59,016 bases of DNA from contig NZ_UTBG01000166.1 in assembly GCF_900580675.1 (NCBI RefSeq), forward strand, positions 1-59,016, in the 5' to 3' direction. The notes under the pieces were generated by a model that worked only from the letters and a program-made list of their open reading frames with translations, made no database searches and was not told the DNA's origin. Below, one piece after another: positions 38,510-46,432 of this stretch (position 1 is the first letter of the stretch; each line of letters begins with the position of its first letter). The DNA is from Pseudomonas viridiflava (GTDB lineage: Bacteria; Pseudomonadota; Gammaproteobacteria; Pseudomonadales; Pseudomonadaceae). The translations under genes and the position numbers were made by a program.

Positions 38510-39838
38510 ATGCAGGTTCATAACGTCATCTGGCAGGAAGGCATGCTGCTACGGCCCCAGCACTTGCAGCACAACGATCGTTACTTCCATCAGCAGCTCA
38601 ACCGTACTCGCCTGTTGGGCAGTGACGCTTGGGGGTTTTTGACCCTCGAGGTCGACGTGCAGTACCTGAACCTGGGCAAGGTGGTGGTCAACCAGGCCAG
38701 CGGGGTATTGCCGGACGGTAGCCTGTTCGAGCTGAGCGGCTCGATGGAACCCCTGGTGTTGCAGGTGCCTGTCAACGCCGGGTCGCAAGCTATCTACCTG
38801 GCGTTGCCCCTGGCAACCGACAACCAGATTGAAGCGCGCAGGCAGGAGCAAAACGATGTATTGGCGCGCTACGTGGCGTGGGAAACACAGATCGGCGACT
38901 CCAACGCCGGTGCGGATTCCCGCTGCCAGATCAACTGCGCGCGGCCTGACCTGCGCCTGTTAGTGGGCGAGCATCCCAGTGACCCCTTCTACGTGAAGCT
39001 TCAGGTTGCCCAAGTGCTGGAGTCGACCCGTGACGGCGGCGTGACGCTGGATACCGATTTTGTGCCGACGTTTATCTATCTCCAGGGAACCGGGTATGTG
39101 TCGTCGTGCATCAAGGAAGTCATCAGCCTGCTGGCCACCCGTGGTGATGCGATTGCCGAGCGCATCCAGGGGGCCGGCAAGTCCGCGGGTGCGCAGGTCG
39201 GCGACTTGCTGATGCTGCAATTGATCAACCGTACCGAGTTGACCTTGCGGCACTATTTGGGCCAGCCCCAGGTTCGCCCGGAGGCGTTGTACCGGGAACT
39301 GCTGTCGATCCTCGGCGAGCTGTCTACGTTCGCCATCGACAACAAGCGTGTGCAATCGGTAGCGCCTTACCAGCATGGCGACCAGGGCGCCAGTTTTCGC
39401 GGCGTGATGGGCGGCATTCGCACGGTGCTATCGCTGGTGCTGGAACAACATGCGGTCGAATTGACGTTGCAACAGCGTCAGTACGGCGTGCTGGTCTGCC
39501 CAGTGAGCGATCTCAAGTTGTTGGGTGCAGCGACCTTTATTCTGGCGGCAACCGCCCAGTGTGATTCGGAAGAGCTGCGCCACCGGCTGCCGGCGCATCT
39601 GAAAATCGGCACCGTGGAGCGTATCCGCGAGCTGGTCAACCTGCACCTTGCCGGCATCAAGGTCAGGCCTCTGCCCGTCGCGCCGCGGCAGATCCCGTTC
39701 CATGCCGGCAAGACCTATTTCATGCTCGAACTCAGTGCCCGTGACATCACCCAATTGGAGCAATCGGGTGGTTTTGCCTTCCATGCCAGCGGCGAGTTTG
39801 CCGAGCTGGAACTCAACTTCTGGGCCATCAGGAACTGA
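38510..39838 (+). CDS. tssK: type VI secretion baseplate adaptor TssK
   Basis: 442 residues of the ImpJ/VasE family, with the invariant start VIWQEGMLLRPQHLQHNDRY. Later segments such as FSLAP-like YFMLELSARDITQLEQSGGF and ELELNFWAIRN are typical of its C-terminal domain. TssK connects the baseplate to the TssLM membrane complex. The ATG lies directly after the tssJ stop. Confidence 0.93.
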   Translation: MQVHNVIWQEGMLLRPQHLQHNDRYFHQQLNRTRLLGSDAWGFLTLEVDVQYLNLGKVVVNQASGVLPDGSLFELSGSMEPLVLQVPVNAGSQAIYLALPLATDNQIEARRQEQNDVLARYVAWETQIGDSNAGADSRCQINCARPDLRLLVGEHPSDPFYVKLQVAQVLESTRDGGVTLDTDFVPTFIYLQGTGYVSSCIKEVISLLATRGDAIAERIQGAGKSAGAQVGDLLMLQLINRTELTLRHYLGQPQVRPEALYRELLSILGELSTFAIDNKRVQSVAPYQHGDQGASFRGVMGGIRTVLSLVLEQHAVELTLQQRQYGVLVCPVSDLKLLGAATFILAATAQCDSEELRHRLPAHLKIGTVERIRELVNLHLAGIKVRPLPVAPRQIPFHAGKTYFMLELSARDITQLEQSGGFAFHASGEFAELELNFWAIRN

Positions 39839-39843
39839 ACGCC

Positions 39844-40707
39844 ATGACGATGAACAGTGAGTACGCGCAGGACGAAAAAACCGTACTGCTTGACCGTGAG
39901 GGGTTTGGCCCGGCGCAGGGTGCGGTGACGGATTTTCCGTTACCGCCGCGGTTCGAGCAATTGGAAGATCGCATGATCTACACCGCCCGGTTGCAGGGCT
40001 CACAGACCTTCAACATGGGCCCCAACCCGTTGATAGCGGCGGCGTGGGAGCTCCTGGCGCAGGTCGTCTTGCTCAAGACGAGTTCGGGGCGTGAAAACCT
40101 GCAGACCCTCAATGATCGATTGTCATCGGGCATCTCGACGTTTGAAGCGCATGCCTTGCACCGAGATGTCGAGGCGGGGCAGGTGATGTCTGCGCGGTAT
40201 GTGTTGTGCAGCGTGATTGACGAGGCTGTTGTCACCACGGCGTGGGGCAGCCGCAGTGATTGGTCGAGGACCAGCCTGTTGAGTCGTTTTCACAACGAAA
40301 CCTTCGGCGGCGAGAAGTTTTTCCTGTTGCTGGAAAGGCTCTCGCGTGACCCCGTCAAACACGTGGCCATGCTGGAATTGATGTACCTGTGCCTGTCGAT
40401 GGGTTTCGAAGGCAAATACCGCGTGATGGAGCGGGGCGGGGCTCAGCTTGAAGCGGTAAGTGATGCCTTGTATCGCCAGATCAGGCATGTGCGCGGTGAC
40501 CGACTCTCAGTGGCTGCACCACCTGGCACCGGACAGAAACGCCACGCTCGGATAGGCAGTCTGTCCGCCCCATGGGTGCTGGTTGTTGTGCTGGCCTGTG
40601 TGCTGGCGATGTACCTGGGGTTTGCCTGGGTATTGGGCAACGAACGCATGACGTTAATGCAACCTTTTCAACCTTTGGCGTCGGACCAGGCTCAGACGCC
40701 CTTGTAA
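39844..40707 (+). CDS. tssL: type VI secretion inner-membrane protein TssL (DotU)
   Basis: 287 residues: a cytoplasmic helical domain with FHNETFGGEKFFLLLERLS and MLELMYLCLSMGFEGKYRV, then one C-terminal membrane helix (APWVLVVVLACVLAMYLGFA). There is no C-terminal peptidoglycan-binding domain, so anchoring must come from another subunit. It partners TssM. A second in-frame ATG two codons later is possible. Confidence 0.92.
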   Translation: MTMNSEYAQDEKTVLLDREGFGPAQGAVTDFPLPPRFEQLEDRMIYTARLQGSQTFNMGPNPLIAAAWELLAQVVLLKTSSGRENLQTLNDRLSSGISTFEAHALHRDVEAGQVMSARYVLCSVIDEAVVTTAWGSRSDWSRTSLLSRFHNETFGGEKFFLLLERLSRDPVKHVAMLELMYLCLSMGFEGKYRVMERGGAQLEAVSDALYRQIRHVRGDRLSVAAPPGTGQKRHARIGSLSAPWVLVVVLACVLAMYLGFAWVLGNERMTLMQPFQPLASDQAQTPL

Positions 40708-40722
40708 CGCAGAGAGCAATGA

Positions 40723-43700
40723 ATGAACGCATTCTTCAAGGGCGCGGGCACTATGCTGCGCAAAATTTGGCTGTGGAGCCTGTTGCTGGTGCTGTCCATT
40801 GCGCTGCTGGTGTGGTTTTTCGGGCCGTTGCTGGCGGTGGATGACCACCGGTTCTGGCAAAGCGCGAACGCCCGCCTGCTCACCGTGAGTGGCTTGTTCC
40901 TGCTGTGGGGGCTGGCGATGGTCGTGGTAGACGCGCGTCGCAGCGCGCGGCGCAAGCAGCCTGAACATCAGGCACGGCACCAGCGCCAGGACCTGGTCAA
41001 CGACGAGCAAACGCAGGTCCGATGGCGCTTCAAGGAAGCGCTGCAGACCCTGAAAACCTCGCGCCGCTACGGTGAGCGCGGCGAGCGTTGGCGTAGCGAG
41101 TTGCCCTGGTACTTGTTGATCGGGCAGCACGGCAGTGGCAAGACTCGGCTGTTGGCCGCCAGCGGCTTGCAGTTTCCGCTCGATCGGGTCGAAGGAGCAC
41201 CCCCGTCTGCTACTGCCTTCTGTGAATGGTATTTTGCCGACGAGGCCGTTCTGGTGGAAACCCCAGGGCGCTACCTGACCCAGCCAGACCCCGCCGTCGA
41301 CGCGGCGGGTTGGTCGACGTTGCTCGGTCTGCTGAGGTCGCGGCGCCGAGCGCGTCCGCTGAATGGCGTGGTGGTCACGCTGTCGGTGGAGACGCTGCTG
41401 GGAAGCAATGAGCATGACCTGGAATTCCACGCACGTCAGGTCCATAGCCGCCTGCACGATATCCAGCAGATGTTGCATGTGGATGTGCCGGTTTATCTGG
41501 TGCTGACCCAGGCTGACCGGTTGGCCGGGTTTGCCGAATTCTTTGATGCCCAGCAGGGCGACAGCCTGGAAGACGTGCTGGGCGCAAGCCTGGCCCCTGG
41601 CGCCGGCGGCAGCGAGACTGCCCAGGTACGCGAAGCATTCGAGACGCTGCTGCAACGCCTCGGGGCCGAGCTGATTCCGCGTTTGCACCACGAGCGCAGC
41701 GTCGAGCGCCGTGGCCGGATGCTGGATTTCCCGCGGCAGGCCGCGCGTATCGGCGATCGCTTGTGCCTGTTTGTCGAGTCTGCGTTTGGCGCCAATCGTT
41801 CTCAGCGTATCAACGGTTTGCGAGGGTTCTACCTGACGTGTGCGAACGCGGGTGATATACGGCCGCACTTTGTACAGGGACTGTTCAGCCGGGTGATTTT
41901 TGCCGAGGCGGGTCTTGCCGGGTTACATGCCCCGGAGCGACGACGCCTGCGTCGGCGCCAAGGGCTATTGGCGCTGGCCGCAACCTTGGTCATCGGGACT
42001 GCCGGGTTCCTGTGGTGGACCAGTTATTCGTTCAATCACGAGCGGTTGCTGCAACTGCAGGCATTGAGCAAACCCCAGCCGCCCGCCGAACCCGGTTCGG
42101 ATGCGCTCCTGGCGTTACTGCCCCTGCTGGACAACCGCCTGGCAGCCACGCGGGTATTTGCCCCCGAGGCAGAGGCACGCTGGGTTGATCGGGCGGGATT
42201 GTATCAAGGCGAAGAAACTCGAGCGCCATTGGCTGATGCCTATGCGCAGGCCCTTCGCCAGCAGTTGCTGCCGCAGGTGGCGGCCCTGCTTGAAGCCCAG
42301 GTGCGGGCCGATCTTGGCGAGCGCGAGCGGCTGATGGAGACCTTGCGCGCCTACCTGATGCTCAACCTGCGCGACCGGCGCGATACGACTTGGTTGGCGG
42401 AGCATTTGGCTGGCCTGTGGTCCGCACGCTTTGCGGCGGATACATCCGCGCAGAACCGTTTGAACACCCACCTTGCGCAGTTGCTTGAGCAACCGTTTGC
42501 AGCCCCCTTGAACGATGCGCTGGTGGCCCAGGCGCGCCAAGTGCTGCGCGGGGAGTCGCTGGCGCAAGTGATCTACCGGACACTGCGTGAGCAGGCCCGC
42601 AGCCTTGAGCCCTACCGCCTGGCCGACGGCGAGGTGTTCGCCAGGCTTGAGCCTCCCATACCGGCGTTCTACACCAAAAAGTATCTGCAGTATTTCGAAA
42701 AACAGGGCCCTCGGCTGGTCAATGCGATTGCCCAGGATAACTGGGTGCTAGGCGAAGGCACTGACCTCAGCGCCATGGATTTGCGCAGGCTGATGGTGGA
42801 GCTGGAACAGCGTTACTTCAGCGAATACGCCGAGGTCTGGAGCCAGGCCCTCGGCCGCATCCGGTTGCAGCAAACTGACAGCCTGGGACAGGGCACCCAC
42901 CGGCTCGCGGGCCTGACGTCAGCCGAGTCGGCGCTGGTGCGGCTGTTGCAGCAGGTCCGTGAAAACACGCGCTTGGTGCCGGTCTTTGAGCGGCTTGAGG
43001 CCGCGGGAGAGCAGGCCGGAGGCTTGGTGGCAGCGGCCTCGAGCGCGCTGAGCAGTCAGTTGCCGGGCCAGGCCGTGCCTGATGCTGCCCGGCGTGCGTT
43101 ACAGCGTCGCTTTGAACCGTTGCATCAATTACTCGATGAGGAGCACAACCCTGGCGCGGAGTTGACGCAGGCCTTGCGCCTGCTCGACGAGTTGCACCTG
43201 CAGTTGCTGGCGCTGGAGCGGGAAAGCCCGCCTGAGCAAGCGGCGTTCAGAATGGTCAAGCAGCGCATGGACGGGCAGCAGCCGTTGTTGAGCAATCTGC
43301 GTAACGTCGCTGCGCGATTGCCATCGCCGCTCAGGGGCTGGTTCGAGCAGGTGACCGATGACACCTGGAGTCAGCTGCTTGATGGGGCTTATACGCATGT
43401 GAATCAGCGTTACCAAAGCGAGGTGTATGGCATGTACGCCAAGGCGATTCAGCGTCGCTATCCGTTCGAGGCCCATGCCGCGAGTGACGTTGCCTTGGGC
43501 GATTTCCAGGAGTTTTTCAAGCCGCGAGGCGCGATGGCACGGTTTTACGAGAGCTACCTGAAGCCGTTTGTCAGCGTTGAGGGCAACCGCTATCGATTGC
43601 GTGGCCTGGACGGTCGCAGCTTGCCGATGTCGCGCTCGCTGCTGGAGCAACTGAACAAGGCGCAGATCATTCGACAAGGTTTTTTCACTGAGGATCAGGG

Positions 43701-44097
43701 TGAGTGGGCCGTGCGATTCACGCTGGCGCCCTATAGCCTGGACCAGGCGGTCAGCCGGGCGATCCTGCAAGTCGGCGATCAGGAACTGGAATATCGCCAC
43801 GGGCCAATCGTGCCCATGGCGTTTCAATGGCCCAGCGAAACCGGCAATAGCCGCAGCAGCCTGGTGCTCGAGCGAGGCGCGGAGCGGCCGCTGGGGATCG
43901 AAAAAAACAATGGGGACTGGTCGTTGTTCCGGCTTTTTGACCTGATGCAGAGCGAGCCCGCCAGCGGCCGGGATGCCTACCTGCTCAAGGCTGAACTGGC
44001 CGGCCTGCGCGCCAATTACCTGCTGACCAGCCAACGAAACCCGAGCCCGTTCCAGATGGCGACATGGCGCACGTTCCGCTTGCCGGAGCAACTGTGA
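40723..44097 (+). CDS. tssM: type VI secretion inner-membrane protein TssM (IcmF)
   Basis: 1124 residues. Two N-terminal membrane helices (about 15-36 and 54-70) precede a cytoplasmic NTPase-like domain with an intact Walker A, GQHGSGKT (134-141). A third helix (LALAATLVIGTAGFLWW, about residue 410) leads to the large periplasmic IcmF/VasK part that reaches TssJ. The length is in the usual TssM range. It has GAG-rich spacing to tssL (15 bases), and its stop overlaps the phosphatase start. Confidence 0.93.
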   Translation: MNAFFKGAGTMLRKIWLWSLLLVLSIALLVWFFGPLLAVDDHRFWQSANARLLTVSGLFLLWGLAMVVVDARRSARRKQPEHQARHQRQDLVNDEQTQVRWRFKEALQTLKTSRRYGERGERWRSELPWYLLIGQHGSGKTRLLAASGLQFPLDRVEGAPPSATAFCEWYFADEAVLVETPGRYLTQPDPAVDAAGWSTLLGLLRSRRRARPLNGVVVTLSVETLLGSNEHDLEFHARQVHSRLHDIQQMLHVDVPVYLVLTQADRLAGFAEFFDAQQGDSLEDVLGASLAPGAGGSETAQVREAFETLLQRLGAELIPRLHHERSVERRGRMLDFPRQAARIGDRLCLFVESAFGANRSQRINGLRGFYLTCANAGDIRPHFVQGLFSRVIFAEAGLAGLHAPERRRLRRRQGLLALAATLVIGTAGFLWWTSYSFNHERLLQLQALSKPQPPAEPGSDALLALLPLLDNRLAATRVFAPEAEARWVDRAGLYQGEETRAPLADAYAQALRQQLLPQVAALLEAQVRADLGERERLMETLRAYLMLNLRDRRDTTWLAEHLAGLWSARFAADTSAQNRLNTHLAQLLEQPFAAPLNDALVAQARQVLRGESLAQVIYRTLREQARSLEPYRLADGEVFARLEPPIPAFYTKKYLQYFEKQGPRLVNAIAQDNWVLGEGTDLSAMDLRRLMVELEQRYFSEYAEVWSQALGRIRLQQTDSLGQGTHRLAGLTSAESALVRLLQQVRENTRLVPVFERLEAAGEQAGGLVAAASSALSSQLPGQAVPDAARRALQRRFEPLHQLLDEEHNPGAELTQALRLLDELHLQLLALERESPPEQAAFRMVKQRMDGQQPLLSNLRNVAARLPSPLRGWFEQVTDDTWSQLLDGAYTHVNQRYQSEVYGMYAKAIQRRYPFEAHAASDVALGDFQEFFKPRGAMARFYESYLKPFVSVEGNRYRLRGLDGRSLPMSRSLLEQLNKAQIIRQGFFTEDQGEWAVRFTLAPYSLDQAVSRAILQVGDQELEYRHGPIVPMAFQWPSETGNSRSSLVLERGAERPLGIEKNNGDWSLFRLFDLMQSEPASGRDAYLLKAELAGLRANYLLTSQRNPSPFQMATWRTFRLPEQL

Positions 44098-44807
44098 GCC
44101 AGGGGCATACTTGGCGCAGTGCCGGGCGCACGCTGCAAGGCAAGCAACGTACGCGCAACGAGGACGCATTTCTCGATTGCCCGCAACGCGGGTGTTGGGC
44201 CGTCGCCGATGGCATGGGTGGCCACCAGGCCGGGGATATCGCCAGTGGTTGGGTAATCAGCAGCCTTGCGTCGTTGCCGGGCATTGGCACGTTCGAGCAA
44301 CGGATCGAGGCCGTTCGGCGCTGCCTGCGAGGGCTCGACATGCAGCTGGGGCAGGCGCTGGCGCAAACGGCGATTGTCGGCAGTACCGTGGTTGCGCTGC
44401 TGCTCGAGAACAACCGCGCTGCGTGCATCTGGGCAGGCGACAGCCGTTGCTACCTGTGGCGCGGGCAGCGCCTGTACCAGCTCTCGCGGGACCATTCGCT
44501 GCAGCAACAGCTGATGGATAAACAGCGCTTGAGCCTGCAGCAGGCCCAGGCTTATCCGGGCGCAAAGGCTTTGACCCGCGCGATTGGCGCCCCGCAACCC
44601 CTGAGCCTTGAGGTTCTTGAACTGAATATCCATCCTGGGGACGTTTTCCTGTTGTGCAGTGATGGCCTGTACCAGGGGGTCAGCCATCGCGAGCTCGGCA
44701 GCGCCATGAGCATGGGCACGCCACTGCAAGTGGTGGATCGGTTGTTCGGCCACGTGCTGCGAGGCCCGGCGCGGGACGACCTGACCGCCGTGGTGATTCA
44801 GCCATGA
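44094..44807 (+). CDS. stp1: PP2C-type Ser/Thr phosphatase of the T6SS (Stp1/PppA)
   Basis: 237 residues with the PP2C metal motifs: RTRNEDAFLD, ADGMGGHQAGDIAS, and a C-terminal LCSDGLYQGVSH and RDDLTAVVI. A GTG start is chosen because it overlaps the tssM stop (GTGA) and follows CGGAG. The protein is soluble. It should remove phosphate from Fha or other targets of the kinase encoded next and so switch the system off. Confidence 0.9.
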   Translation: MSQGHTWRSAGRTLQGKQRTRNEDAFLDCPQRGCWAVADGMGGHQAGDIASGWVISSLASLPGIGTFEQRIEAVRRCLRGLDMQLGQALAQTAIVGSTVVALLLENNRAACIWAGDSRCYLWRGQRLYQLSRDHSLQQQLMDKQRLSLQQAQAYPGAKALTRAIGAPQPLSLEVLELNIHPGDVFLLCSDGLYQGVSHRELGSAMSMGTPLQVVDRLFGHVLRGPARDDLTAVVIQP

Positions 44808-45646
44808 GCGAAGAGACAGCACTGCCGAACCTGTTAGCCGGGCGCTATCAGCTGGAGCGGGTCCTGGGCACGGGCGGCATGGGCGTGGTCCATCGCGCCA
44901 GGGACCTGCTGCATGAAGCCTTCGGCGAGCCCAACGCCAGTGTGGCTTTGAAAATGCTCGGTGGGAGTTTTTCCGCGTGCCCCGACGGCCATGTGTTGCT
45001 GTACAGCGAGTTCGCCATGACCCGTAGCTTGCAGTACGAGCATGTGGTGCGGGCGTTTTCGTTTGAGGTCGACATCGACCACCAGCTTGCCTTTTTCACC
45101 ATGGAACTGATGCATGGCATGACCCTGGACCGTCTGCTCATGGAGTGCCCGCGGGGGATGCCCTGGCAAGCGTTGCAGCCCCTCGCACTGCAGCTGTTGG
45201 ATGCAGTGGCCTACACCCACCGGCAAGGCGTACTGCATGGCGATGTGAAACCCGCCAATATCATGCTGGGTGAGAAGGGGCTGCGCCTGTTCGATTTCGG
45301 CCTGGGCCACGCCGAGGTGCAAGCCGCAGCCGGGTTGCCGGGGTTGAGCCGCAGCCGCTTGAGCGCCTGGACACCGGCTTATGCGGCGCCTGAGCTGTTG
45401 GCGGGCGGCGCATTGTCGGCCTGTGCCGACCTGTATGGCGCAGCGTGCGTAGTGTATGAATTGGCCGAAGGACGGCGCCCTGGTGAGCGGCAACCCGGCC
45501 AGCGCTTACCTCGGCCACACCGACTGCCGAGGCACTGCTGGCCGGCGCTGCGTTCGGCCCTGGCCGTGGACCCGGAGCGGCGAAGCATTACCGTCGCCGA
45601 GTTGCGCGAAGCCCTGGCGGGTCGACAGCGGCACTGGTTTCTCTAG
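44804..45646 (+). CDS. stk1: Ser/Thr protein kinase of the T6SS (Stk1/PpkA)
   Basis: 280 residues with a Hanks-type kinase domain: glycine loop GTGGMGVVH, Lys50 in VALK, catalytic HGDVKPANIM (Asp147, Lys149, Asn152), DFG at 164-166 and APE in PAYAAPELL. The protein consists of little more than the kinase domain, without a membrane helix or periplasmic sensor, unlike PpkA of HSI-I. It is four-base coupled to the phosphatase and ends the operon. Only eight bases separate its stop from the convergent DUF6388 gene, with no visible terminator. Confidence 0.9.
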   Translation: MSEETALPNLLAGRYQLERVLGTGGMGVVHRARDLLHEAFGEPNASVALKMLGGSFSACPDGHVLLYSEFAMTRSLQYEHVVRAFSFEVDIDHQLAFFTMELMHGMTLDRLLMECPRGMPWQALQPLALQLLDAVAYTHRQGVLHGDVKPANIMLGEKGLRLFDFGLGHAEVQAAAGLPGLSRSRLSAWTPAYAAPELLAGGALSACADLYGAACVVYELAEGRRPGERQPGQRLPRPHRLPRHCWPALRSALAVDPERRSITVAELREALAGRQRHWFL

Positions 45647-45654
45647 CCTTGGCT

Positions 45655-45984
45655 TCAACCCGCCAAATCATGCAGTTTGCAGTACTCATCCCAACTCAAC
45701 CCCGCCATTTGCGCCACTTCCCGGTGCACTTCAAGGCGTTGGGTTTCAAAGTCTTCAGCGGAGTCGCTGGTCAGCTTGAGTGTCAGCTCCCAGGCGAACA
45801 GGCCCTGGCGTTCGGCTTCGGCTTCGAAGGCTTCATGCAGGCGTTCGGCCCGGTATTGCGCAAGGGTTTCGCCCTTGGCCTGGGCGGCGAGGGGGTTAAG
45901 GGTGTCCAGTTCAGTCGCGACCTCGGGATGCTCATTCAAGAATCTGTCGAGGGCGCGCTGGTGGTTATCGCCGGGTGGTGACAA
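45655..45984 (-). CDS. DUF6388 family protein
   Basis: 109 residues, acidic and helical, no signal peptide. The NPLAAQAKGETLAQYRAERL, AERQGLFAWELTLKL and VAQMAGLSWDEYCKL segments resemble a small Pseudomonas family annotated DUF6388, of unknown function. It is convergent with the T6SS operon and lies 18 bases downstream of a small membrane protein gene on the same strand, so the two are probably co-transcribed. Confidence 0.75.
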   Translation of the reverse strand: MSPPGDNHQRALDRFLNEHPEVATELDTLNPLAAQAKGETLAQYRAERLHEAFEAEAERQGLFAWELTLKLTSDSAEDFETQRLEVHREVAQMAGLSWDEYCKLHDLAG

Positions 45985-46002
45985 GGGTGTACTCCTGATG
46001 GG

Positions 46003-46245
46003 TCAGGCTCCGTGTTCGGGGCGGTGACGGTTTTGGCGGCGTTGGAGGCGTTTGCGCAGGCGGCGGTGCAGGTGCTTTTGCAGCGGCCCAAGTAAAAACA
46101 ATAGCACGTAGGCGATAAGCACCAATGCGAGGTCCAGCCAGCCCTCGTCGGTTGGCCCGGTGAATGTGCGGGCCGCAAACAGCAGCGCGACCCCGCACAG
46201 CCACAGCAATGCGTTGAGCAATAACGGGCGTAATTTGTCTTGCAT
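46003..46245 (-). CDS. small two-helix membrane protein
   Basis: 80 residues with AAGGAGG before the ATG. There are two hydrophobic segments (LLLNALLWLCGVALLFAA and LALVLIAYVLLFLLGPL) joined by a short polar loop, then a strongly basic tail (HRRLRKRLQRRQNRHR), so the tail should face the cytoplasm. Unknown function. It is divergent from the EIIC-EAL gene, with about 190 bases between the starts. Confidence 0.65.
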   Translation of the reverse strand: MQDKLRPLLLNALLWLCGVALLFAARTFTGPTDEGWLDLALVLIAYVLLFLLGPLQKHLHRRLRKRLQRRQNRHRPEHGA

Positions 46246-46432
46246 GATCAACGTACCTCCTTGGTGTCGGGCTCCCACTCCTTCAGGAGGAAAACTGCGC
46301 CGATTGCCTATATATTGCGATTGGACGTTTGACCGGCACAGAAAACCCCTTATGCGCGGGCCAGTTCGCAACGTCATGATTGACTATAGCCTGCCAACCA
46401 AAGGGCAGGGTGCGATGGGCAGAGGAACGGTC

